Positions 25,186 to 33,913 are shown, counted from the first letter of the stretch. The stretch is DNA of 53,477 nucleotides from Pontibacter harenae (GCF_020907245.1 NZ_JAJJWH010000026.1:1-53477); one strand, 5' to 3'. The notes: generated by a model from the sequence alone, not told the origin. Translations and numbers: made by a program.

Positions 25186-26343
25186 CTATGACAACTGCTT
25201 GAAAGCATCGGCAAAAAGCTTCATGTCGTCCATAGTCCCCATGCTCACCCGGCACCACTGCTGATCGTAGAACTCCCAGCTTCGTAGCCCCACGCCCCGT
25301 TTAAGCATCTCCTCCGTAAACTTCCTGCCATTCATCTTAAGCGGGAACATGACAAAGTTAGTGTGCGAGGGCAGGGCGGTGTAACCTTCCTTTTTAAGTA
25401 TACTGTAAGTGAAATCTTTGGCCTCCTGGTTCTTCTGGACACAATACTTTGTAAACTCCTTGTCCTGCAGGCTCGCCAGGGCAGCGCTGGCCGAAGTGGC
25501 GCTCACATTACCCGCACCGTTGGTATAGTAACCAAGTTCTTTCACCATCTCAGGCTGGGCTACCACATAACCCACCCGCAAACCCGCGAAGCCGTGAACC
25601 TTGGAGAAGGTGCGTGCTATAATCACGTTGTGGCCTTTTTGCACAAGGTCTACCATAGACTGTCCCTTTGGGTCTGCTACGTAATCGATGTAAGCCTCAT
25701 CAATGAAAATGGGCTTGCGCTTCGACACCGATTCGCAGAAAGAGCGGAGCTTATCCGATGGTGTGATGGTGGCTGTAGGGTTGTTAGGATTGACAATATA
25801 GACGAGGCTGATGTCATCGTTCACTTTCTTCGCCATGGCATCCAGGTCGTGGGCGAAATCCTTTGTAAGGGGTACCTTCACCCAACCGGCACCAACATTC
25901 ACCGCGGAACGCACCAGGGACGCATAGGTAGGGTCGGCAGACAGAATAGAGCCCCCCTTTTTGGAATACTTAAGGGCGGCAGCCAAAAGTAGTTCACTTG
26001 AGCCTGCCCCCAAAAGGATATGGTCTTCTGATACCCCCTCCTCTTTTGCGATAGCGGCACGCAGTGCCATCACGCTGTCCCTCGGATAACGGTTACCCGA
26101 ATTGATGGCCTCCATCAACGCCTTTTTGGCTTTTTCGGAGGGGCCAAAGGGATTTTCGTTAGAAGTAAGCCTTGCCTGCATCTTCGGAAGGTCCGCCAGA
26201 ATCCTGTTACTGTCCGCTCTTGGAGGAACAAGCAAGGAAGAGGGCGATGCTTTAGCAAAATTAGGTAAACCGGCTGCACACAAGCCGGCTGCGATCAGAG
26301 CACTGGACCTAAGCCAATCCCTTCTGTTGATTTCTGTTGCCAT
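25186..26343 (-). CDS. Tat-exported PLP aminotransferase, HisC-like
   Basis: A 385-residue fold-type I aminotransferase. The N-terminus has a twin-arginine signal (NRRDWLRSSALIAAGLCAAG). The catalytic domain resembles histidinol-phosphate aminotransferase: LTSNENPFGPSEKA, GAGSSELLLAA, the Asn of VNPNNPTAT, the PLP-ring Asp in FIDEAYIDY, and the Schiff-base Lys in ARTFSKVHGFAGLRVGY. True HisC is cytoplasmic and sits in a his operon; here the Tat signal and amine oxidase neighbour argue against histidine synthesis. Tat export fits a protein that binds PLP before crossing the membrane. It lies 145 bp after the amine oxidase on the same strand. The substrate is unknown. Confidence 0.92.
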   Translation of the reverse strand: MATEINRRDWLRSSALIAAGLCAAGLPNFAKASPSSLLVPPRADSNRILADLPKMQARLTSNENPFGPSEKAKKALMEAINSGNRYPRDSVMALRAAIAKEEGVSEDHILLGAGSSELLLAAALKYSKKGGSILSADPTYASLVRSAVNVGAGWVKVPLTKDFAHDLDAMAKKVNDDISLVYIVNPNNPTATITPSDKLRSFCESVSKRKPIFIDEAYIDYVADPKGQSMVDLVQKGHNVIIARTFSKVHGFAGLRVGYVVAQPEMVKELGYYTNGAGNVSATSASAALASLQDKEFTKYCVQKNQEAKDFTYSILKKEGYTALPSHTNFVMFPLKMNGRKFTEEMLKRGVGLRSWEFYDQQWCRVSMGTMDDMKLFADAFKQLS

Positions 26344-26488
26344 GTTCGTAAAAGTTTAAGGTTCATTTAATTAATTGAGGTTTCTGTGATTGTGAGTGAC
26401 AGTGGATTGGCCTGTCTAGCAAGCAGTGGGGAGTAAATGATGATTTTATAATGTATCTGGAATCAGGATACACCGTGTTTGTGATGAC

Positions 26489-28072
26489 TTAGCCCTTTAC
26501 CTGTGCCTGCTGTGTGCTCATTACCCGCTCATGCAGCTCTCGCACAGATCGCCTTGCCGACTCAAATGCCCCGGCCATCCATGCCGTCAGGTAGGTCGTG
26601 TGTTCCCCGGCAAAATAAACAGGCCCATCAGGCTGTAGAAGCGCTGGGTAAAACCGCTCTCTGCTTTCTGACGTGTAGGTGGCAAAAGCCCCCTGGCTGT
26701 ACCGTATTTTATGCCAGGCAAGGGAGAAGGAAGCTTCAAACTCTTTCATGTACTGCGGGTGGATCTTACTTCCCTGTTCCAGCGCCAGCTTCTCGCGCTC
26801 AGCGTGCGGCAGGTTACCTACCTTTATGGCCTTGTCTCCAAAGTTATAGTAGCCTACCAGCGTGCCCTTTTTGGACAGGAAATCATTGGAGGGGTAGAAG
26901 ATCTGGTGAATGTCCATATTTGTGCGGGAAATGCCACCAAACACATGGTCGTCTTCCTCCCAGAACCGCCGCTTAAACTGTAAGCCGATCTTTCCAGCCT
27001 CGTAATAGGAGACACTATCGATAGCGCGCAGAACAGGGGAGGAAAAATCTGACTGGATGTTGGAGAGCACAGGCAGCGGTATGGTGCAGATACAGTAATC
27101 GCCTTTGATTTCTTTTACCTTGCCAGCACTGTCTGAATACACAATACGCGCCCCTTCAGGTGTCTTTCTTATTTCGCGCACTTCGGCTTTATACTCAATA
27201 TCCTTTCCCACCTTGCGCTCTAAGGCCTTGGATATCATATCCATTCCGCCTACAGGCTGCAGCATCGTCATTTGCTGCTCGTATATGTAGTCGCCGATGT
27301 TATAGAAGGAATGGCCGATCAAACCAGACCGCATGATTTCCGACAGCTCGTAGGGATCTGCCAGTTTACCAGGAGTGTCGCCTGCACCAGGCGGAGTAAT
27401 GTAACCGCGCCGGGGTGTTCCCTTGTAAAGCTTGTCTGGGTTCAGCTCCCCCTCTGAGCGCAGGTACTCAATCAATATCTCTTTGTCTTCAACCGTCATG
27501 GGTTTATCCAGTGCATCCTGGTCTACCGCCTTCGCAAGCAACTCACTGGTGTAGCCCCGCATGTCGTTGTGTATCTCCCGTATCCGGATGCGCTTGTTGG
27601 CCAGAGAACCCTGTCCCTCGTTGTAGATGAAGGCTGATTCGTTTATGTTGTTGTAGGTCTCCAGTTGCACACCTAATTCCCGGCAATAATGCATAGAGAG
27701 TTCATGGTGATGCGGTATGCGGGCGGCACCAGCGTTAAAGTACATCCCCTCATCAAAGTTTGCCCGCTGCTCCACACCTTCCAGCTCGGTTTCTCTGGTA
27801 TTTTTTCTAACCGTCCAGATACGCCCACCAGAACGTTCCCTGGCCTCCAGTATCGTGCATTTATAGCCTAGCTTTTTCAATTCATAGGCAGCTGTCATGC
27901 CAGCCAGACCTGCTCCCAGAATGATAACATGCTTTCCAGTGCCTTTGCCCTCCAAGTTAAACGCTTCTGCGGGTGCAGCTTTCAAAAGGCCTAGAGCCAT
28001 CATGGCTGGATAGCTTGAACCGGCTACCAAAGAAGCTTTAGATATAAAGTCACGACGTGATATACCTGCCAT
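26489..28072 (-). CDS. Tat-exported flavin amine oxidase
   Basis: A 527-residue FAD-dependent amine oxidase. A twin-arginine signal (SRRDFISKASL, residues 5-15) marks export in folded form. The Rossmann motif VIILGAGLAGMTAAYELKKLGYKCTILEAR starts near residue 50, followed by GGRIW; the substrate domain has GDYCICTIPLPVL, and the FAD C-terminal motif is VYFAGEHTTYLTAWMAGAFESARRSV. The family covers L-amino-acid oxidases, monoamine oxidases and tryptophan 2-monooxygenase, which deaminate amines or amino acids with release of H2O2. Probably an operon with the exported aminotransferase. The peroxide would be made in the periplasm, where the window's exported catalase also acts. Confidence 0.93.
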   Translation of the reverse strand: MAGISRRDFISKASLVAGSSYPAMMALGLLKAAPAEAFNLEGKGTGKHVIILGAGLAGMTAAYELKKLGYKCTILEARERSGGRIWTVRKNTRETELEGVEQRANFDEGMYFNAGAARIPHHHELSMHYCRELGVQLETYNNINESAFIYNEGQGSLANKRIRIREIHNDMRGYTSELLAKAVDQDALDKPMTVEDKEILIEYLRSEGELNPDKLYKGTPRRGYITPPGAGDTPGKLADPYELSEIMRSGLIGHSFYNIGDYIYEQQMTMLQPVGGMDMISKALERKVGKDIEYKAEVREIRKTPEGARIVYSDSAGKVKEIKGDYCICTIPLPVLSNIQSDFSSPVLRAIDSVSYYEAGKIGLQFKRRFWEEDDHVFGGISRTNMDIHQIFYPSNDFLSKKGTLVGYYNFGDKAIKVGNLPHAEREKLALEQGSKIHPQYMKEFEASFSLAWHKIRYSQGAFATYTSESRERFYPALLQPDGPVYFAGEHTTYLTAWMAGAFESARRSVRELHERVMSTQQAQVKG

Positions 28073-28652
28073 AAACTAGTGTGTTTTTAGTTCGCTGAGA
28101 ATACAACAAATGGAAAGTGATTGACAACTTACCATTTTTACCGTTTGTTATTTGAAATTTATGCAAAATAATCTATAAACAAAATAAAAATTTGCAATTA
28201 TTAAACCAAGCAGGTCCAAATGATCTAAAATGAGTCTATACGCTTCTGTAGAAAATGCCACTGTTGCTGTTTGCCGGTATAAAATGCACCGCCTAGGCGG
28301 TAGAAGAAAATGGGATAGAGTAATACAACCACGCAGTTTTTTATGAAACTGCTTGCTCATGGACTAAGGTGCCACAAGAGTGGAGGCGTCAATTTCTTTA
28401 AGTTCATTTATACTGAGGTTTAGTCGACGGGGCTTGATGCCTCTGCCTGCCAAGCACCTCAAAAAAACGGCTTGTCAAAGAATATAGGAGGCTTGCCCTC
28501 TTATGCTTATAAATCCAGCGCTGGCACAACATAGAAAGTAAAGAAACTTCGCAAGCCTCATGGCAGGCTGGGGGCATAACAAGTGTAACGTGAAATAGAG
28601 CTTTAATTATCCTGTTTGAAAGTTAAACTCATACCTTTTACCGCAGGATTGG
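28073..28652. other. Gap with nested inverted repeats, no gene
   Basis: Short frames look spurious. GCCTGCCA (28445-28452) pairs with TGGCAGGC (28561-28568), and inside it AGGCTTGC (28489-28496) pairs with GCAAGCCT (28551-28558), a nested fold of about 125 nt. No promoter of standard type is evident for the amine oxidase operon that reads away from this gap. Confidence 0.4.
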
Positions 28653-28790
28653 ATTGGTATAGCAACAAAGTAATGGTGGCAGAATAACAGTTAAAAAATG
28701 TTTACTTTTAGTTAATCCTATAAACAAACATCTCCTAAGACTATAAACAGAGATTCAAAAGCTAAGACAATTGTTAAAAACCTCAGCAAG
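28653..28790 (+). repeat. Dispersed intergenic element, copy 1
   Basis: Starts ATTGGTA and contains the word GGTGGCAGAATAACAGTT (28675-28692). It aligns over about 135 bp, by eye roughly 65-70% identical, with 35841-35975. It shows no coding frame. Confidence 0.65.
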
Positions 28791-28802
28791 TTCAGATTTG
28801 GG

Positions 28803-28857
28803 CACCTATTATCGAAACAATCCATTGATAATCAGTAGCTTGTTTCGCTAATAGGTG
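28803..28857. repeat. 18-bp inverted repeat, one mismatch, after element copy 1
   Basis: Arms CACCTATTATCGAAACAA (28803-28820) and its near-complement at 28840-28857 enclose a 19-nt loop. No T run follows on the plus strand. It lies 270 bp before the hybrid kinase gene. Confidence 0.7.
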
Positions 28858-29127
28858 ACACAACTTCATAGTGATTGATTGCCATCTGGTACTTCAATCC
28901 AAGTGTAAATCTTATAAGAAAACGGTCCCGTCTTGGAAAAAGTTGACAGTTTTTAAAACAAACTATCCCCTATGGAAGCCCACCGCCAACATAATTTACA
29001 CTGAAAAATATAATACAGAAAAGCAGCCTAAACAGAAATGTTTAAGTATACGAAGCGTTACACTTTAAGAACTAATTAAACACCTCAGCCAATATCACTT
29101 CTGAAAGACGCTGAAAAACAAAAGCAG

Positions 29128-31740
29128 ATGAGGTTATTCAGAGAGAAAACAAAGGCAAAGGTAATAGCGGGTTTTGGCCTGGCTTTATCGGTAGTGGCAG
29201 TAGCAGCCTTCCTTTTTTACACCAGCTTTACACAGTTACTAAGTTCCGTGGAGGTGCTGTCCCAACCGAACAATAAGCTGGCGAAGCTACAACACATCTT
29301 AGCAGATATTGCCACTGCCGAAAGCTCCATCAGAGCCTACACCCTTACCTCCGAAGAGGAGTACTTCAACAATTACCTGGCCTCGCTTGATGCCATCGAC
29401 ATCCAAATTGATACGGTGCGCTGCATGGTAGGCAACAGTTCTGCCGATGTAGGCCACATCGACTCTATTTACAGCCTGCTTCAAACCAAGAAGTATAGTA
29501 TAGAGCGTTACCTGGAACTGAAAAAGCAGCGGAGCAACCTTGATTACTCTGATAAAGCACTGCGCCAGATTGCTTCATCTGCCAAAAAGCAGCCAACCAC
29601 CACCATCATAAAACAACAAACCACTACCACTATATCGGGAATAGAACCGCCTGCTATGGTTGAGAAGGAGCCTGAAGAGAAGCCGCAGAACAGGCGCGGA
29701 CTCTTTAGCAGAATATTCTCCAAGCGCAGCGAAGCGGAGGAAAAGCAAGAGAAGCCCGCTCCTGTTGCAGCAGTGCCTGTTAGTGTAAAGCAGGAGACTT
29801 CAACTGACACAAGTGCCATTATAGCCGCCCCACAGCCTGTGGCGGAGGTGGCGGATGTAAAGCTTATACTTCGGAACATAAACAACGAAGCAGAGCGCCA
29901 CGACGAAATACTGATGGAGAAAGAACTGGCACTCTTAAAGCAGGACCAGCGCATTATGGACCAGATACGGGCTATGATATACGGACTGGAGCAAAGCGAA
30001 AAAGAGCAGGCTGAACTTAATTCGGCGCAGGCGAGGCAGGTAGTAAACGAAACCTCTAAAGTGCTATTAGTAGTAGGTATGCTGGGGCTGATAGGCATTG
30101 TGTCTTTTATCCTGCTTATTCTGCGCGACATAACCAGGAGCAACGCCTACAAGGCCCAACTCGTGAAAGCCAGGAAAGAGGCCGTACGGCTGGCGCGCGC
30201 CAAAGAAGCCTTTGTAGCTAACATGAGTCACGAAATTCGCACACCGCTTAACGTGGTCCTCGGCTTTTCGGAGCAATTACAGCATACGCCGTTGGAGGCT
30301 ACGCAGCAGGAACACCTGCAAGCCATTAACAGCGCAGGCAAGCATCTGCTACACATTGTAAACGATGTGCTCGACCTTTCTAAAATAGAGGCAGGAAAAT
30401 TACAAATCAATTCAGAGCCATTCAGTCTGCCGAGCCTGATAACAGAACTGGAGCAGGCTTTTGCGCTCAAAGCTCAGTCGAAAGGTATACGCTTTAAATG
30501 TGAGGTAGATGCACGCCTCACCAAACCACTCCTCGGCGACCCAATGCGCCTGAAACAGGTACTGTTCAACCTAGTGGACAACGCCATCAAATTCACTAAC
30601 GAAGGACAGGTAACTTTTACGTGCAAGCTAAAGACGCAACGGCGCAAACAGCGGGTAGTAGCGCTGGAGGTAACGGATACAGGCATCGGTATTCCTATGG
30701 AGCAGGCAGAGCATATATTTGGGGAGTTTAACCAGGCCGACGATACCATTATCAGGAAGTACGGTGGCACGGGTCTGGGCCTCGCTATTAGTAAGCAGCT
30801 TGTTGAAATGCAGCATGGCAAGCTTACCTTAAGCAGTACCCCAGGCCAGGGCACTACATTTAGTATAGTATTGCCGCTTAAAGAAGCGCAGCAGAAAGAA
30901 ATACCAGAAGAAGTGTCTGCTACGGTTCTCTCAGCCACTACAGCAGCCCTAAAACACAAGCGTGTGCTGGTGATAGAGGACGATGCCTACAGCCGCTCTC
31001 TCTGCGAAATTGTTTTGAAACGTTGGGGCGCAGAAGTATACTTAGCCAGCTCGGGCCCTGAAGCACTTGCCATAGAAGAAAGTATTAGCGTTGATGCTGT
31101 ACTTACCGATGTGCAACTACCAGGTATGAGTGGCAAGGCAGTGGCCAGAGCTATACGTAAAAGAAATGCAACAGTACCTATCCTGGCGCTTACGGCCAAT
31201 ATTTTGAGCAACGACAGCCGCTTTTTTGCCAATACGGGCATATCTGGTTTCCTGTTAAAGCCCTTCTCGGAGCAGGAGCTGTACCAAAAGCTGGTTAGCG
31301 CTTTAGGTATGAACACAACAATAGCCGAAGAAACAACACCAACTATAGCCACAGAAACTACCGCAGAAGAGCCGCGGTACAGTTTAGAGGAAATCAGGAG
31401 CTTTTCGGGTGCCAGCAACGAGGCATTGGCAGCTATATTAGAGGTATTAGTTCAGAATAACCGCCAGAACCTGGAGCTTTTAAGCGCAGCCGCCGAGGCT
31501 GAAGATTGGCAACAGGTAGGTGCGCTTGCCCATAAAATGCAGACAGCTTTCAAGCACCTGCAAGCCTCCACTATAACTCCTGCTCTAAGCAGGCTGGAGC
31601 AACTGCTGCACCAGCCACAGCCTGAAACCGCAACACTGCAAGCCATAGTTACACAACTACAGCAGCATGCTATACCTGTGCTACGTGCCTTAGAGGCAGA
31701 AGCAACAGCTTTACAGACCGAAGAACCACTGGAAGTATAA
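29128..31740 (+). CDS. Hybrid sensor histidine kinase with receiver and Hpt domains
   Basis: An 870-residue inner-membrane phosphorelay protein. TM1 is at about 12-33. A periplasmic helical region with a CHASE3-like four-helix pattern follows, interrupted by a low-complexity Thr/Pro/Glu insert (about 153-245) containing a basic RRGLFSRIFSKR patch; TM2 is at about 312-333. The HisKA box FVANMSHEIRTPLN has H368. The ATPase domain shows DNAIKFTNEGQV and GTGLGLAISKQL. Then come a receiver (VLVIEDD...AVLTDVQLPGMSG) and a C-terminal Hpt domain (ALAHKMQTAFKHL). The relay His-Asp-His would pass phosphate to a separate regulator, most simply the convergent sigma-54 activator whose 3' end lies 7 bp away. 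Confidence 0.95.
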   Translation: MRLFREKTKAKVIAGFGLALSVVAVAAFLFYTSFTQLLSSVEVLSQPNNKLAKLQHILADIATAESSIRAYTLTSEEEYFNNYLASLDAIDIQIDTVRCMVGNSSADVGHIDSIYSLLQTKKYSIERYLELKKQRSNLDYSDKALRQIASSAKKQPTTTIIKQQTTTTISGIEPPAMVEKEPEEKPQNRRGLFSRIFSKRSEAEEKQEKPAPVAAVPVSVKQETSTDTSAIIAAPQPVAEVADVKLILRNINNEAERHDEILMEKELALLKQDQRIMDQIRAMIYGLEQSEKEQAELNSAQARQVVNETSKVLLVVGMLGLIGIVSFILLILRDITRSNAYKAQLVKARKEAVRLARAKEAFVANMSHEIRTPLNVVLGFSEQLQHTPLEATQQEHLQAINSAGKHLLHIVNDVLDLSKIEAGKLQINSEPFSLPSLITELEQAFALKAQSKGIRFKCEVDARLTKPLLGDPMRLKQVLFNLVDNAIKFTNEGQVTFTCKLKTQRRKQRVVALEVTDTGIGIPMEQAEHIFGEFNQADDTIIRKYGGTGLGLAISKQLVEMQHGKLTLSSTPGQGTTFSIVLPLKEAQQKEIPEEVSATVLSATTAALKHKRVLVIEDDAYSRSLCEIVLKRWGAEVYLASSGPEALAIEESISVDAVLTDVQLPGMSGKAVARAIRKRNATVPILALTANILSNDSRFFANTGISGFLLKPFSEQELYQKLVSALGMNTTIAEETTPTIATETTAEEPRYSLEEIRSFSGASNEALAAILEVLVQNNRQNLELLSAAAEAEDWQQVGALAHKMQTAFKHLQASTITPALSRLEQLLHQPQPETATLQAIVTQLQQHAIPVLRALEAEATALQTEEPLEV

Positions 31741-31747
31741 ACCTTCG

Positions 31748-33145
31748 CTAGGCATCTATGTTATAGAGCTTTATCTTGTTGTATAAGGTTTTGCGGTCAA
31801 TGTTCAGTAGGCGTGCTGCTTTAGACTTATTATACCTCACCCGCTCCAACATGGTCAGTATAAGTTCTTTCTCGCTCTGCTCGGTGGCGCTGCGCAAATC
31901 TGTGGTAACAGGCAGAGCTAGTACAGCCGAAGGCTCAGCGATATTGACAGCAGCACTAGCAGCCACACTTAATGGTGCAGATGCGGCAGATGCAATCTCA
32001 GGAGGAAGCTCATCCAAAGTTACTTTATTACCCTTTGCCATTAGCACTGCCCGTTTCACCACGTTCTTCAGTTCACGCAGGTTGCCAGGCCAGCTATAGT
32101 TCTCCAGGGCTATCGCTACGGTGGTATCGAAGCCTGTTACATGCCGCTCCAATTCGTGGTTTGCCTGGTGCATAAAATGCTCTGCAAACAAAGGTATATC
32201 GGTGGTGCGGTTGCGGAGCGGCAAAATGTTTATCTTGAATTCGTTCAGGCGATGGTACAGATCTTCCCTAAACTCGCCTCGGCTTACAGCCTGCACCAAG
32301 TCTTCGTTGGTAGCAGCCAACAGGCGCACATCAACTTCTAAATCGGTGGTGCTGCCGATCTTTTTCACTTTGCGCTCCTGTATAGCTCGAAGCAACTGCA
32401 CCTGTACTTCATAGGGCAGGTTTCCAATCTCATCTAAAAAAAGAGTACCTCCGTTAGCTGCCTCAAACTGGCCTTCCTTGTTAGCCATAGCTCCTGTAAA
32501 AGCACCTTTCATGTAGCCGAAAAGCTCGCTAGCCGCCAGCTCTTTCGAAAGTGCACCACAGTCTATGGCTACAAAAGGCTTATCCTTGCGTTTGCTGTTT
32601 AGGTGTATCTTACGGGCAACATATTCCTTGCCTGTGCCACTCTCCCCTTCTATTATCACCGACATGTTGGTGGGAGCAATCAGGGCAATGTACTCATCTA
32701 TTTTTGCAGATTGCTCACTGCTCCCCTGTACAAAAGTGAATCCTCTTGTAGGCTTTTCCGCAGCATTTTCAGGAGCTTCAGCGTCTTTACCAGAAAGGGC
32801 TCGCTTTATCGTCAGGAGCGTTTCGTCTGGGTTGATGGGTTTGGTGAGATATTCGAAAGCGCCCATCTTAATGGCCCTCACCGCTGTGCGGATATCGGCA
32901 TAGTGCGTCATCAGGATAACGGGCACGTTGGCAGAAAGCACCCTTACTTGGCTGAGCAGCTCCAGCCCATCTTTATCAGGTAGGCGAAAATCGGTCAGCA
33001 CCAGGTCAAAGGTTTCTTTTTTCAGCAGCTCAATACCCTCGTTGGCAGTATAGGCAGTCTGTACTGAAAACTGTTGCCGCTGCAGAAAGGTGCTCAGCAT
33101 CAGGCAGAAAGTAGGGTCGTCGTCTATTAAAAGTATCCGTGGCAT
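31748..33145 (-). CDS. Sigma-54-dependent response regulator, NtrC/AtoC type
   Basis: A 465-residue bacterial enhancer-binding protein. The receiver domain (1-115) has phosphoacceptor D52 (LVLTDFRLPD) and K102. The AAA+ domain has Walker A GESGTGKE (167-174), the sigma-54-contacting loop GAFTGA (214-219) and Walker B GGTLFLDEIGN, all intact. After an Ala-rich linker, a Fis-type helix-turn-helix (SEKELILTMLERVRYNKSKAARLLNIDRKTLYNKI) binds DNA. When phosphorylated it should remodel sigma-54 polymerase. Its likely partner kinase is the convergent hybrid kinase. The next gene downstream on this side of the map (33353) has sigma-54-like and palindromic sites upstream. Confidence 0.95.
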   Translation of the reverse strand: MPRILLIDDDPTFCLMLSTFLQRQQFSVQTAYTANEGIELLKKETFDLVLTDFRLPDKDGLELLSQVRVLSANVPVILMTHYADIRTAVRAIKMGAFEYLTKPINPDETLLTIKRALSGKDAEAPENAAEKPTRGFTFVQGSSEQSAKIDEYIALIAPTNMSVIIEGESGTGKEYVARKIHLNSKRKDKPFVAIDCGALSKELAASELFGYMKGAFTGAMANKEGQFEAANGGTLFLDEIGNLPYEVQVQLLRAIQERKVKKIGSTTDLEVDVRLLAATNEDLVQAVSRGEFREDLYHRLNEFKINILPLRNRTTDIPLFAEHFMHQANHELERHVTGFDTTVAIALENYSWPGNLRELKNVVKRAVLMAKGNKVTLDELPPEIASAASAPLSVAASAAVNIAEPSAVLALPVTTDLRSATEQSEKELILTMLERVRYNKSKAARLLNIDRKTLYNKIKLYNIDA

Positions 33146-33288
33146 AATTCAGAAGGAAGTATACGCAGTTTGTGAGCAAAAGGAAAGCTTTCAGCAACTT
33201 GATTTCCAGTGACCGCACAAGAGCAACAGCTCCAAGCAAAGTATACACCGCAAGATAAGAACGATGACCTATAGGGATAACATATAAA

Positions 33289-33344
33289 TCCTACATAAAA
33301 ACAAAGGCCCCTGCCATGGCAGGGGCCTTTGTTTTTATGTAGGA
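33289..33344 (-). terminator. 56-bp perfect palindrome, terminator of the small exported protein gene
   Basis: Arms 33289-33316 and 33317-33344 are exact complements with no spacer (centre CTGCCA/TGGCAG). T runs lie inside the arms (GGGGCCTTTGTTTTTATG), so either strand gives a GC stem followed by T. It starts 9 bp past the stop of the gene at 33353. Confidence 0.9.
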
Positions 33345-33352
33345 AAATCTAC

Positions 33353-33730
33353 TTATTCGTTCACTGTAGTTGTTTCCTTGTCTTTGCTTGCGACAACGTT
33401 ACCTTCTTCATCCAAGCGGATTTTGGCTTTTTTCTGCTCAGCATTAGTGAAGAACACTTCGTAAGTTGGCTTAGCACCTGCTGTGGCAGCATCAGGACCA
33501 ACTTTGTATACTTCGCTCACGGTCCAGTCTTTGAAGCTTTCGCTGGTTAAAGCCTGCTGCACTGGCTGTGGAAGCTCTTGCTGCGTAATTTTTTCTTTTT
33601 TCTCATCACCAGCCTGCTGCTGCTGAGTAGACTGTGTAGTTTGAGTTTCTGATTGTGTTTGTGCGTTTGCGTCTACAGATACTAATCCGAAAAATGCGAA
33701 TGCGGCGGCTAAAACAGTTATCTTTTTCAT
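33353..33730 (-). CDS. Small exported protein, PepSY-like
   Basis: A 125-residue protein with a signal peptide (1-23, VDANA/QTQ), a Gln/Thr-rich linker, and a C-terminal domain of about 75 residues (ELPQPVQQALTSESFKDWTVSEVYKV ... YEVFFTNAEQKKAKIRLDEEGNVVASK) resembling PepSY/BLIP-like beta domains of Bacteroidota. It is probably periplasmic or OM-associated. The function is unknown. Upstream lie a sigma-54-like element (33791-33806) and an inverted repeat (33894-33913), and the neighbouring gene encodes a sigma-54 activator, so it may be that regulator's target. Confidence 0.82.
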   Translation of the reverse strand: MKKITVLAAAFAFFGLVSVDANAQTQSETQTTQSTQQQQAGDEKKEKITQQELPQPVQQALTSESFKDWTVSEVYKVGPDAATAGAKPTYEVFFTNAEQKKAKIRLDEEGNVVASKDKETTTVNE

Positions 33731-33790
33731 TTGAGTCTTTTTAGGTTTAAGAATTAAGTTCTAAAAAATAATTTCTTTTGACTCACCCTT

Positions 33791-33806
33791 AATAATAACT
33801 GTGCCA
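33791..33806 (-). promoter_or_regulatory. Possible sigma-54 promoter
   Basis: On the minus strand TGGCAC (33801-33806), 5 bp, TTATT (33791-33795). The -24 element is perfect, but the -12 element lacks the usual GC (TTGCT expected). About 60 bp before the ATG at 33730. No TAnnTTTG element is present. Confidence 0.3.
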
Positions 33807-33893
33807 AACTACAATACAGCAACTATAACACTAGTAATCAACACTTTATAAAAAACTAAACTTCTTCCCCAATATGTAGCGCCACAGGTGGTA

Positions 33894-33913
33894 GTGTGGA
33901 ATTTACTCCACAC
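33894..33913. promoter_or_regulatory. Inverted repeat, possible enhancer site
   Basis: GTGTGGA-6 bp-TCCACAC, with a second TGTGGAAT half-site directly downstream (from about 33916) and CCACAGGTGG just before (33882-33891). It lies about 100 bp upstream of the possible -24 element, a usual distance for NtrC-type activator sites. Confidence 0.4.

Noticed and set aside
25363..25992. 209-residue plus-strand frame inside the aminotransferase gene
   Set aside because: Antisense shadow; the minus-strand gene has a full set of PLP motifs.
25186..26343. Assignment as hisC
   Set aside because: The Tat signal and the amine oxidase neighbour do not fit histidine synthesis, so no gene symbol is given.
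29544..30143. 199-residue minus-strand frame inside the hybrid kinase
   Set aside because: Ser-rich antisense shadow of the coding strand.
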